This document shows positions 1 through 10,462 of a DNA stretch of 64,000 bases, in pieces. The stretch lies in the NCBI RefSeq assembly GCF_033115175.1, contig NC_084845.1, positions 188,501-252,500 of the forward strand. The letters run 5' to 3'. The notes beneath the pieces are model-generated. The model saw nothing but the letters and a program-made list of their open reading frames with translations. It had not been told where the DNA came from and did not search any database. This DNA comes from Lepus europaeus. Its lineage: Eukaryota > Chordata > Mammalia > Lagomorpha > Leporidae. A program made the position numbers and the translations under genes. Numbering within the stretch: the stretch's first letter is position 1; each line of letters opens with the position of its first letter.

Positions 1-59
1 CCAGGAGAGTTTTGGCAATTTGGCATTATTGAATTTATTTAAACAACTTTCTTCCAGTT
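1..59. other. AT-rich edge, unclassified
   Basis: Short A/T-rich sequence before the first SINE. Nothing recognisable. Confidence 0.5.
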
Positions 60-352
60 TTTTTTAAGATTTATTAATTTATTTATTTGAAAGAATTATG
101 TGGTGGGAGGAGAGAGAGAGAGGAAGAGAGCTCTTCCATCTCCTGGTTCATTCCCTAGATGGCTGCAATGGCCGGGGCTGGGCCAGGCTGAAGCCAGGTG
201 CCAGAAACTTCTTCTGGGTCTCCCTTGTGGTTGGCAGAGGCCCAAGCACTTGGGTCATCTTTTTCTGCTTTTTCCAGGCATTATCAGGAGCTGGATTGGA
301 AGTGGAGCAGCCAGGACTCAAACTGGTGCCCATATGGGGTACTGCACCACTT
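60..352 (-). mobile_element. CSINE A-type, reverse; end cut by the next SINE
   Basis: Starts with the reversed tail (T-run, AAGATTTATT), then a GA-rich tract and the body up to CCCATATGGGG. The head is interrupted at about 352 where a second CSINE of the same orientation begins. Confidence 0.85.
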
Positions 353-413
353 TTTTTTTTTTTAAGGTTTATTTATTTATTTGAAAGTCAGAGTTACACA
401 GAGAGAGAAGGAG

Positions 414-449
<36 letters not shown>

Positions 450-705
450 CTTCCATCCACCGGTTCACTCCCCAATTGGCAGCAACAGCCGGAGCTGCGC
501 CCATCTGAAGCCAGGAGCCAGGAAATTCCTCCAGGTCTCCCATGCGGGTGCAGGGGCCCAAGGACTTGGGCCATCTTCTACTGCTTTCCCAGTCCACAGC
601 AGAGAACTGGATTGGAAGTGGAGCAGCCGAGAGTTGCACTGGCATTTATATGGATGGCAGCACTGCAGGCGGCAGCTTTACCTACTGTACCACAGCACCG
701 GCCCC
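353..705 (-). mobile_element. CSINE A-type, reverse
   Basis: Full-length: T-run and AAGGTTTATTTATT, (GA)n at 422-447, body, and head ending ACAGCACCGGCCCC. It sits inside the reverse copy that begins at 60. Confidence 0.88.
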
Positions 706-1270
706 TGTACCACTTCTGATCCTGCTTCCTGCTAACGGCCTCTTCTTCTTCTTCTTCTTCTTCTTTTTTTTTTTTTTTACAGGCAGAGTTAGACAGTGAG
801 AGAGACAGAGAGAAAAGTCTTCATTCCATTGGTTCACCCCCAAATGGCTGCCATGGCCGGAGCTGCACTGATCTGAAGCCAGGAGCCAGGAGACTCCTCC
901 AGGTCTCCCACGTGGGTTCAGGGGCCCAAGGAGTTAGGCCATCCTCCACTGCGTTCCTGGGTCACAGCAGAGAGCTGGACTGGAAGAGGAGCGACCAAGA
1001 CAGAACCGGCGCCCCAACCCGTACTAGAACCTGGGGTGCTGGCGCCACAGGTGGAGGATTAGCCTAGTGAGCTGAGGTGCTGGCCCAAGGCCTCAGTTCT
1101 TGGGCCCCTGCCACCCATGTGGGAACCAGGATGGAATTCCAGGTTCCTGGCTTTGTCTTGGCCCAGCTTCTGCTGTCGCGGCCATTGGGCAGTGAACTAG
1201 CGGATAGAAGACCTCTCTCTGGCTCGCTATCTGCTTTTCAAATAAATAAGTAAATCATTAACAAATAAAC
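706..1270 (+). mobile_element. CSINE A-type, forward, split by a B-type copy
   Basis: Forward body CCACTTCTGATCC runs to about 742 and resumes at about 1086 (AGTTCTTGGGCCCCTG), ending in CAAATAAATAAGTAAA. The intervening 743-1085 is a reverse B-type CSINE. Confidence 0.75.
743..1085 (-). mobile_element. CSINE B-type, reverse, nested
   Basis: (CTT)n/T-run tail, ACAGGCAGAGTTAGACAGTGAG, then the B-type marker at 1008-1035 (GCGCCCCAACCCGTACTAGAACC) in diverged form. It interrupts the forward copy 706-1270. Confidence 0.8.
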
Positions 1271-2890
1271 TGCGTGGGTATTTCTGAGAATGGAGGTTAG
1301 AAACTTGGTTTTGCAAGGTTCAGAGAGCAAAAGAATATTGCAGAGAGTCAGATGCTGGTACTCAGGGGAAGCCACTGCCATCCCCAGGTCTGTGGGAACC
1401 CAAGCGAGGTGGCAGCTGGCTGAGAACTCGGGGTCAGGCAGGAGGGTGTGGGCAGGCCGGTGCTGGCGGTGCCAAAGCCTTTACCACGTTCCCCACGCTG
1501 GGCAGGCCAGCTCTACCTCTGTGGGCCCCTGCTGTGACCATGCTGCAACCTGCCTGGCCAGCCCCACCACGGAGGGATGCAGTTCAGCCGCTGTTGCACG
1601 GTGTGAGCTCTGCTCTGGCTAGGCCACCGCCCTAGTCTGGGCGCACCTTTAGCCTTGGCACCCTGTGGTCTCCCACAAAAGGCACGTGTTCTCCCTGTCC
1701 CTCCTGGGAGCTGGTACTGCCTCTGGTGTGAGAACATGGCAGGTTCCTAGCAAACACGGAAGGGAAGCCAGACCCCAGCAGCCTCCCACGCACTCAGCAG
1801 AAGCCCACCAGACCCGGTGTGGTGGTCTCTGTCATGTCCTGGTGCTCAAAAAGTGCCCCTGCCCCTCACCTCCTCTGCTACCATTCAGGCCTCCTCACGA
1901 CCATCCCACCAGCTAGCTGTTCCTTGTGCCCCATGAGCATGGGGCCCAGCCTCCTGGCCTCTTCAGACCTCCGCTCCCCGAGGAACCCTCCCTGTTTCTG
2001 ATGCATGTGGCCCCTTGTGCCCCAGTCTCCAGTGTGCCCCTGGGGTTGATGTTGTTCTAGCACCCACACCCTGCCTTTTCTGTCTCCCCGACCATACCAG
2101 GCTGGGGCGGTGAGGCCTGGCACACAGCAGACGCTCAACAAATGCTTGTGGATTGAGTGTGTGAGGAGGAAGGCATTGCCTATGGGAGGTGAGACGTGGG
2201 AGGTTTCTGTGGGTCTTCCCGGAGAGGGGCTGGGGCACCCAGGCTGGAACAGACCTCTGCGGGGGGGTGTGTGTGTGACAGGACTCTGCAGAGGCTGAGC
2301 ATGAAGGCACCTAGGTCTCAGCCCCCCCATTGCGTCTCGGCAGCAGTGCCTCGGGGAGAGGCCACGGGGAGAGTGGGAGGCCTGGCCTCCGAGAAGTAAG
2401 CTGCAGCCAGGGGGAGTGACTGGACCCGGGAAAGCAGAGCTATGCCACGGGCAGCTGTAGGAAACCCAGGTCTGAGGTGAAGGTGCCGGGTGCAAATCCA
2501 ACTCCAGACCCACGGAAGTCACACAGCGCAACATTAACCAGCGCCGGAGAAGGGACCACAGCTCCCGGGAAGTGTGATCTGACAGCTGTGTGAGGACAAG
2601 CACAGAGAACGGAGCACAGGGACCCCCACCTTTGGTGCCGCAGGCGAGTGTGCTGTGCCGGGGAGAAGGGGCCACGCTGGGCTTGAGGGGGGCCCTGGTG
2701 CTGCCAGCTGGGCTCAGCAGCCGCAGGGGGAGGGGAGCCTGCAGCGTTCCCTCCCAGAACAGGATCCCAGTGCTCACTAGCGGCTGAGATGATTGTAGTA
2801 GCAGTTTGTGGGTGACGATGGCTTTAGCTGACTGGTTAGCTCCTGTTATTGATCGTCCTTCCTGCTGACCTGAGGTGGCCCAGGAGGCTT
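1271..2890. other. Unique GC-rich sequence upstream of A1BG
   Basis: No exon of a known gene recognised. A short MIR/L2-like piece lies at 2098-2160. The minus strand is open for 370 codons over 1878-2990, but the predicted peptide is Pro/Ser/Arg-rich, matches no domain I know and crosses the repeat piece, so it is treated as chance. Confidence 0.6.
2098..2160 (+). mobile_element. L2/MIR 3'-end-like fragment
   Basis: GGCCTGGCACACAGCAGACG followed by CTCAACAAATGCTTG and a GAGTG tail resembles the conserved end shared by L2 and MIR. Confidence 0.55.
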
Positions 2891-2903
2891 TGCCCTTTGT
2901 CCT
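2891..2903 (-). promoter_or_regulatory. HNF4-like DR1 site, putative A1BG promoter
   Basis: TGCCCTTTGTCCT, read on the minus strand as AGGACAAAGGGCA, differs from the DR1 consensus AGGTCAAAGGTCA at two positions. It lies about 130 bp upstream of the A1BG ATG, which fits a hepatocyte-expressed plasma protein. No TATA box was seen. The site is a prediction from sequence only. Confidence 0.45.
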
Positions 2904-3033
2904 TGTGCCACGCAGCCCCCGCCCCTGCCTTCTGGGAAGGACAAACAAGGGAGAGGTCAGTGCCTGTGGACTCCCTGCCACCGCAGTCACCCTCCCCAGA
3001 CACTCTGGGCAGCTGGCGTGAGAGGTGACAACT

Positions 3034-5277
3034 ATGCCTGCGAGGGTGGCCTTCCTGCTGCTCTGGGGTGAGGCATCTGGGGTCTGGGGTCCCCGGGGGT
3101 GGAAGGGACAGCAGTGGGGGCTTCACAAGCCCTGTCTCTGCAGGTCTCATCTGGGGTCCAGAGACCAGAGCAGCCACGTGTGAGTATGGGGCTGGAGCCC
3201 TGGGATGCTGGGCACTGGACATGGGCGAGCCACTGTCCCTGCAGCATTGCCCTGACCCCAGGCTCCCTGGCAGTTTTTGATCCCCGACCTAGACTGCTGG
3301 CAGACTCCACGACATTGACGTGCCAGGCCCAAGTGCCGTCCCAGGAATTCGAGCTGTTCAAGGATGGAGTGGTCTGGGATCAGGTGCGTCTCGATAGACC
3401 TGCCATGGAGCACAGGTTCCAGCTGGCGGGAGAGACAGGCGACACCCATGGTCTCTACCGCTGTCGCTCACGCTTCGGCAGTGAATGGACGCAGCTGAGC
3501 AACCTCTTGGAGGTGACAGAGGATGGTAAGCTGGGGTGTTAACGAGAGGCCAAGGGGGTGGGGGAGAGGTGACGGGGTTCTCTCTTCTCCTTGGCCCCTA
3601 GCTTCCTCATCTGTCAGGTGGGAATGATGTCTGCCCTGACCCCAGAGCATGGTATGGGCTGAGTGCTGAGCCCCGGGAGGTGTTTAGGCAGGCCTGGTGC
3701 ACACTGCAGCCCCTCTGCTTCCCCCTTGCCTCTGCTGCCTCCTCTTCCTCACATTTTCACGAGTGTGTGTGGGGCTCCGGGCTCAGCTGGGCTGCCTGTG
3801 TCTTCCGAGTCCAGCAGAATCACTCCCGAACCCCCTTCTCCGGCAGGGTCCTTGCCTCCGCCTCTGCTCTCAGCGGAGCCCATGTCCTGGATCACTCCAG
3901 GCCTGAACATCACGCTGCTGTGCCAGGGGGCGCGGCAAGGCGTGACCTTCTCGCTGAAGCGGGAAGGCGACAGCAAGTTTCTGGCGGTGGCGGAGGCTGG
4001 GCCGCACGGGCAGGCCACCTTCCCTGTCCACCAGGCAGGCAACTATAGCTGCAGCTACAGGACACACGCAGCAGGTGACCCCTCAGAGCCCAGCGCCACT
4101 GTGACCATCGAGGAGCTGGGTGAGTGTGGGACCAACTTCAAGGTCCCAGGGGGAGAGGCTCCTGGAGGGCGGAGCCTGTTCACCTTGACCCCACTGCTGT
4201 ATATCCTTGCCAGCACGTCAGGCAAACAGGGGCTACGCAGTTCCCCGGGTTCAGTGGGCACAAAGGAGCCTGGACAGAGGATGCTCAAAGGAAGGAAGGG
4301 TGTGCATGGGGCTGCCCAGGGAGAGCAGGTGCCTGGGTGCTGGGCAGACCTTAGCTTTGGGGAGCTCTCCTGGGGAAGGTTTGCAGCAGGCGACCCAGCC
4401 TCCTGGGCCCAAGGACTCTTCCACCTTGCAGCTGCGCCACCGCCCCCCAGGCTGGAGGTCCGCGACAGGTTACCCAGGATCCTGCAGCCTGGTACCTCCT
4501 TGACCCTGGAATGCGTGGCGCCCCTGGCTGGCGTGGAATTCCTTCTGTGGAAGGACAAGAAGGATCTGCTCGTGACCATGAGCAGCACCAGTCCAGACCG
4601 CGTCTTCTTTCACCTGAACGAGGTGGCGCTGGGGGACAGCGGTCCCTACACCTGCCGCTACCGGATGCGTCAAGAGCACAGCGCCTGGTCCGGGGAGAGC
4701 GCGCCGCTGGAGCTGGTGCTGAGTGACGGTGAGCCTGTGGCCTGCGCTGGGAACGTGGGCGCAGGTGCTGGAAGGCCCGAAGGGAAGCCTGTTGGAAGTG
4801 CAGGGCTCTAGGCCAGGGTTCAGTCCTGGCCTCATTTTCCCCATCTGTGAGTGGAACAATGGGTCCGCTCATCTTGACTCCCCACAAAGAACTGCTGGGC
4901 CAAAGTGCTGGTCTGGCATGGGCCACACATCCTGCCAGGGTTCTCTCTGGCCTGTCCAGTCCGGATGGCCGCTGAGACCTTCCTGCTGAGGAGGTGGCCA
5001 GGCTGGGGCAGCAGGCCTGGCACACAGAACCTCAGCAGCGCCAGGGCAGGGCTGTTACAGCCTTGGCACTGGACTGGGTGTCCCGCCTCCCGGGGGTTCA
5101 CAGGGGTCCTGGCGGTGGGCCGTGCCCAGCTGGCACTGGCTGGTTGGACCCTCGTGCAGCACGCGCCCCCCTCCCTCTTTTAAGATTAATAAGGAACAGT
5201 GTGGGGTGTGTGTATATGTGTGAGGTGTCAAGAAAGACACGGGACTGGAAGGTAGAGTGGCTGGAGGGGTTCTTTGA

Positions 5278-5334
<57 letters not shown>

Positions 5335-6967
5335 AAGCGCAGAGAGAGAGCGCTCCCATGGTGGTCCACTCCCCAAATGCCCACAAAGACCGGCTGGGAC
5401 GAAGCCAGGCGGTGTCTGGAAACGAGGAACTCATCCAGGTCTCCCACGTGGGGTCAAGGACCCAAGGACTGGAGCCATCACTGGTTGTCACTCAGTGCCC
5501 GTTAGCTGGCAGCCGGAATCGGGAGCGGGGACGGGATTGGAACCCAGGCACCCGGATCTGGGATGCCGGGGTCCCAAGGCTGGGTGGGCCAGGCGGCAGG
5601 GGACGGACTCCGCCACCCTCCGAGCCTGGGTCAGCCCGCATCCTGCTCCGCAGGGACACTGCCCGCGCCAGAGCTCTCGGCCGAGCCCCCGAGTCTGCGC
5701 CCCGCGCCCGGCTCGCATGTGAGGCTGCGGTGCCGGGGGCCCCGGGCCGGGCTGCGCTTCGCCCTGGTGACGGAGGAGGACGACGACAGGCTCGCGGTGC
5801 GCGCTCTGCTGAGCCCGCCGGGCGCCGAGGCCAGCTTCGAGCTGCGCGCAGTCTCCGTGGTGGACTCGGCCAACTACAGCTGCGTCTACGTGGACCCGGC
5901 GCCGCCCTTCGCGGGCTCTGTAGCCAGCGAGCCCCTGGAGCTGCGCGTGGACGGTGAGCTCCCCTGGGAGCCTCCTTGTGCGAGAGGGGCGCCCTCCTTT
6001 CCTTGGGGGCCAGAGGGCAGCGCGACGGGCCTGGGTGCTGCGCCCATCGCCGTCTCCTGCGCGGTGGTGGCTGAGGTCCCCGGGGACGCCTCAAACCTGG
6101 GACGAGAGGTCTGTAGGCCACGTGCACCCCGATTTCCCTGCCGGGGACACAGTCAGTGTCTGTCCCCCGATCCGCTCTTCTTCCACCCTCGAGGCCCGAG
6201 GTCCCGAGTGCCCATGTGGTCGGGGGCTCCCGAGTCGTGGTGTAGACACGGAGACGCAGTGCAGGGCCGTCGGGCGAGGTCGCAGGAGGAGCAGCATTGG
6301 GCGCCCAGGAGACGCGTGTCCCGCGGGCGGCGAGGGGAGGCAGGCCCAGCGCTCGTCCCGCGACGCAGGTGCAGCCTGGGGCATCGCCCTTCTCACCGCC
6401 TGCTCCGCCCAGGACCCCTGCCCAGGCCGCAGCTCCGGCCCCTGTGGAGTGGGGCGGTGACCCCGGGCCGCGACGCCGTCCTGCGCTGCGAGAGCTCCGT
6501 GCCCGGCGTCGCCTTCGAGCTGCTGCGCACCGGCGAGGAGGAGGCTGCGACGCGCGTCCGCGCCCACGGCACCTCCGCGGACCTCGTGCTTCCCTACGTG
6601 GGGCCGCAACACGCCGGCAACTACAGCTGCCGCTACCGCGTGTGGGGTTCCGGCGGCTTCGTGTCGGAGCTCAGCGACCCGGTGGAGCTCCTGGTGGCCG
6701 GTGACGTTGCCCTTCGGGCCTGTGTTTCTGTCCCCGCACCGGGGTCCCTGTGCTGTCTTAGCCCGGTGCGCGCGGGGGAACTGCAGCAGGCGACCGTGCG
6801 GCTTGGTCGCCAGAGAACCTGCAGCGGGGCGGAGGTGGCGGTGGGGACCTTGGCTGGCAGCTTCCTTCCCGTGGGACCTCAGGGAAGGCTGTGTGACCCC
6901 CGGGAGGGTCGCACAGGCTCCCCTTCGCCTGTCATTTCTCTTTCCTCCGATTTGTCTAGGACGGTGA
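3034..6967 (+). CDS. A1BG: Alpha-1-B glycoprotein (8 coding exons, 495 aa)
   Basis: Secreted plasma glycoprotein of the immunoglobulin superfamily. The family includes CRISP3-binding human A1BG and venom metalloproteinase inhibitors such as oprin and DM43. Exons: 3034-3067, 3144-3179, 3274-3525, 3847-4119, 4432-4728, 5654-5953, 6413-6700, 6960-6967. All introns are GT-AG and phase 1. The signal peptide is split over 34-bp and 36-bp exons (starts MPARVAFLLLWG). Five Ig domains follow, one per exon, at about residues 24-107, 108-198, 199-297, 298-397 and 398-493, each with its Cys pair (for example LTC/YRC, LLC/YSC). N-glycosylation sequons: NIT and three NYS. The last exon adds only two residues and the stop. 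Human A1BG is also 495 aa. Domain 1 looks about nine residues shorter than human before its first Cys, and human NVT reads DST here. Convergent with ZSCAN22. Introns 4 and 6 are in frame and stop-free. Confidence 0.96.
5270..5610 (-). mobile_element. CSINE A-type, reverse, in A1BG intron 5
   Basis: TTTGATTTATGAGAGAG start, (GA)n at 5282-5330, then the diverged reverse body (CCACTCCCCAAATG, GGTCTCCCACGTGGG, GATGCCGGGGTCC). It ends about 40 bp before exon 6, the only mobile element noticed within the A1BG gene body. Confidence 0.85.
5282..5330. repeat. (GA)n microsatellite
   Basis: About 24 uninterrupted GA units inside the intron-5 CSINE; a likely length polymorphism. Confidence 0.95.
5640..6700. 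other. CpG-dense 3' half of A1BG (intragenic CpG island)
   Basis: Exons 6 and 7 and the intron between them are very GC-rich with many CpG, for example at 5690-5760 and 6470-6570. In mammals such density inside a gene is often either high-GC coding sequence or an internal promoter. No core promoter motif was identified. Confidence 0.6.
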
Positions 6968-7089
6968 TCCGGCTGTGGCCCTGGAAAGCGCTGGGAACAC
7001 TGGCCTGGTTCCATTCTTCCTGCTGCCGCCGCAGGCTGGGCTCTCCCTGGGGGCTGGAAGGCTGCCCTCCTGACTCTTGGGAATTAAGA

Positions 7090-7095
7090 AATAAA
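7090..7095 (+). promoter_or_regulatory. A1BG: A1BG poly(A) signal AATAAA
   Basis: Canonical AATAAA 123 bp after the A1BG stop codon, followed within 40 bp by a GT-rich stretch (CGGGTCTTTTTGAG). A short 3' UTR is expected. Confidence 0.8.
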
Positions 7096-7099
7096 GCAA

Positions 7100-8079
7100 A
7101 GAGACTTGAACGCGGGTCTTTTTGAGTCCAGCGGGGCTGAGGGGAAGTGGGCTGGGATCCTGTGTGCTCAAAGTGAATGGGGTCTGAGCCGGCACTGAGG
7201 ACAGAGGGGCCAAGGACTGGCTCCTGGGGCCAGAGTCTTCAAGACAGTCTTCTGCTGTTTCTCATCGAGTTGCCCCCTTACTCCTCTGCCAGGCCCGCAG
7301 CAGGTACAGGCAGGTGGCTCAAGGCTCCAAACACACCCAGCTCTGCCTGGGCCCCGCGGCTGTCTGCTATGTGAGTTCAGGAGGCAGCCTCTGGTCCTGT
7401 CCCCAGTCTGAAAGCCCACGGGCACTTCCGCATCAGAGCTGTGCACGTGACTGGATGCCTCACCCTCTTCCCTGTGTTGCTCAGCTGTGAGACCCCTGTG
7501 TCCACCTGACAGCCCCAGGGACGGCTGCTCAGTCCCTGCCTTGGACTTGCCCCTTTAGGGCCTGGCACACAGCAGGTGCACATAGTATTATCAGTGCTTT
7601 GTAAGTTGTGCTTTTCAAGAACTTTGCCATGTTCATTTAAGTATGCACGCCATAATACGTAGCCTTTATATTCCTGAACATGGTCTGTAACGATGCCACA
7701 GCCTTCACGCATGATGTCCAGGAGGGGCTATATCAACTCTTATTAATATCTTTTCAAAGAATTAATTAACTTTGGCTTTGTTCCTTTTTTCACTATTGCC
7801 TGCACTTACTATTATTCTCTTTCTTCTATTTAGTTTCAACTTATACGCTCTTCTTTTCCGGTTTCTTCAGCTAGAAATAGATCACTGATCTTTGGGGAAA
7901 TCATTAGCAACAGCTTAATATTAAAGTTCAAGCAGACATGTTAGTGTAATCATAGGAAATTTTTACTTCTTTGTGGGTAAAAAAGTTCAAATGTTGACTA
8001 TTTAATTACATTGAACCAGATGAAACTTCTTAACCTACAAAGAATTTCCTCTAATGTGAATTAATACAAGACCGTTCTT
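7100..8079. other. Intergenic sequence between convergent A1BG and ZSCAN22
   Basis: GC content falls after about 7600. An L2/MIR-like GGGCCTGGCACACAGCAGGTG occurs at 7558-7580. The AT-rich 7740-8075 part is unclassified. No gene seen. Confidence 0.6.
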
Positions 8080-8230
8080 TTTTTTCTTTTTAAGATTTAT
8101 TTATTTATTTGAAAGGCAGAGTGAGAGAGAGGGAGACACATAGCGAGATCTTCACTCTCCAAATGCCCACATCAGCCATGGCTGGGCTAGGCTGAAGCCG
8201 GGAGCCAGGAGCTCCCTCTGGGTCTCCCAA
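8080..8230 (-). mobile_element. CSINE A-type, reverse, truncated
   Basis: TTTTAAGATTTATTTATT and GAAAGGCAGAG start a reverse copy that stops after GGGTCTCCCAAGTG, so the head half is missing. Confidence 0.82.
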
Positions 8231-8315
8231 GTGTTGTGTGAGGATTCAATGAGGTGGTGTATGTAACGTATTTAGCAGCCTCACCAGCACACGTAGGCCC
8301 CCAATAAAGATTCCT
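8231..8315 (-). mobile_element. MIR-like fragment
   Basis: GTGAGGATTCAATGAGGTGGTGTATGTAACG resembles the MIR core/3' part. It abuts the truncated SINE. Confidence 0.4.
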
Positions 8316-10462
8316 TTTCCCCTCTGAGCTCCTCCCCCTCCCACAGACACATGTATCAGGACAGAATGGGTGGTGGGGAATTCAGAGCATCAGGGAGTTG
8401 GGGATTCAGCTCATCAGTAAGTGAGACCAAATTGGGGCGGGGGGGGTGCTACAGAGAGAGGTGGAGACAACCAGGGAAGTCACTTATGAAAAGTCCTCAG
8501 ATCAGTCCCCAGGAGTCGGGCTCTGAAGCCTGACTTTAAGCCCATACCTTTTCTGTTCCCTTAGCCTGACACAAGCCTGTATGATCACGTCCCTGGAAAC
8601 GTGCATCTCTCATCTCTGAGTTTTCTCCCAAGTCTGCCCCCTTCTCTTGGTTTCTCAGCCTCTGCCTGTGTCTCAGACCCTGTCTGATAAACTGACATGA
8701 TGTCTCTGTGTCCCTGGGTCTCCCCGTCCTGTTCTGAAGCTCTCCTCTCAGTCTTTGTGGCTCTGTTTACTTGTGACACAAAGAGTCCAAAGCACAGGGA
8801 GATGCCCAGGGAGAGATGGTGATGGGGACCAGCACACACCATGGAAGGGAATGGTTCCTACACGACGAACCATCAGAGCAAGGGGCTGCAGCCCAGTTAG
8901 AGACACAGACCCTGCAAGCTGGCCAGGCATTCATGATTTTGAGAGGTGGCAAGAGAGTGCATTGACAGAACGCTGGCAACCACTGACTGTGGTACCAGGG
9001 GGCTCTGGGATCCGAGGAAGGGAACCCCCTATACGGTACTATTTAATTGAAGCCACTGCATGCACACCAGGCTTTCTTGGCACTAGGGCCTCAAGAAACA
9101 CTGTTCTTGCCCTGCAGGATCCACGGCTGGTGTGAAAACAGCCACGTAAACATGGAAAGATAATGTGGGCTACAGCACAGTGACTATTTCAGGGAGGGCA
9201 CCAGTCACATCGTTTCGAGACATTGGTCATAGCCTATTGCTGGCTGACACAGAGCAAGACAGCCACTGCTCTCAGGAGCTCACAGCATCCGTCTCTTCAC
9301 GGATGACACTTGTGAAACAACATGGTAGGAAGTGTAAGGGAGCAAAGTATGAGGCGCTCTGGGAACAGGGCAAGTTGACGTCTGCTCAAGGGGTGGGCAA
9401 GACTGTTCAGGGCTGGACATTCAGAATATTTTTGTGGGAATAGAGGAGGGTCCCAGGCATAAGTACAAAGGCACTTAGGTGGGGAAAAGTATGGCTGTTT
9501 CAGGGATCACACAGAGTTTCATGTGGCTGGTGTCCAGAAGGCAGGGCTGTGGCAGGAGAATTGGCCATGTTATCGGTGATCATGAACAGCACAGGACAGG
9601 ACTTGGAAGCCATTATCACGTCACTGCACACACAGGAAAATCACCAAGTTCAGATACACTATGAGGGTAACTGGAGAGTTGCAGGGGACCCAATTCTGGA
9701 AGTCGAGCTGTGGAAGGTGACACATTCAAGAGCTTTCCCACCACGGAGTGACACAATATGGGGTAAAGGAGAGCTCCTTTGGAATTGAAACAGCGAGAGA
9801 ATGAAGGCAGGGCAGCATCAAGAAGGAGACGCTCGCTGCTGTGCAGGCGAGAGGCAACGAGGGCTCACGTAAGGTAACCATGGCAGAGATGAGGTAAAAC
9901 CGTCAGGGCTGGCGACTGGTGGGATGTGGAACAGGAGGGGAGGGAGAAACATGTTAGGCAAGTGTCAGGTAGCACCACCAAGTAAGACAGGGAGCACAGG
10001 AGATGCCCAGAGGGCCTGGGGAGGCAGCCTCACCAGTCAGCACCCAGGAGGGTGAAGAGGAAAGAGGTTCAAAGGCACAGAGGCAGGCATGCCAGACGTC
10101 CCTTCTGGGCTGGGTGGCAGAGGACAGGCAGGAAGAGCAGCCCTAAGACCAGGAAGCTGGCGCCTCCCTGTCCCAGGCCTCTGGGGTGACTGAGTCCTGA
10201 CAGGCATCTCCTCTCACCTGCCCTGGCCCTGAGAACCAATCCCAATCCGCAGCTCGGCTGTTCTCTGAGACGAGCAAGGATCCTCCTGCAGGCTCCTCCA
10301 GCTGCCGGGACTGTTCTGTGTCTGTCCATGGCCTCTGTCTGGATCCTCAGTGCAGTCTGTCCTCGGCCACTTACCGTCTGGGGCTTGTCAGCTGTCCACC
10401 TGTTCCTGGCTCTTTCAGAACTCAGAGTGTCTCTCAGAGGCTGAGCCTAAGTGGGTGCTGTG
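8316..10462. other. Intergenic / ZSCAN22 3' flank, unclassified
   Basis: No gene found. Parts of 9300-10060 (for example around GGGAACAGGGCAAG and GAGGGAGAAACATG) have the look of an old interspersed repeat I cannot name. The distal part should contain the ZSCAN22 3' UTR on the minus strand; its poly(A) site was not located. Confidence 0.5.

Noticed and set aside
3245-3273. Alternative A1BG exon 3 acceptor after CTGCAG at 3244
   Set aside because: It would put a TGA stop in frame within four codons; the acceptor at 3273 keeps frame and aligns with human.
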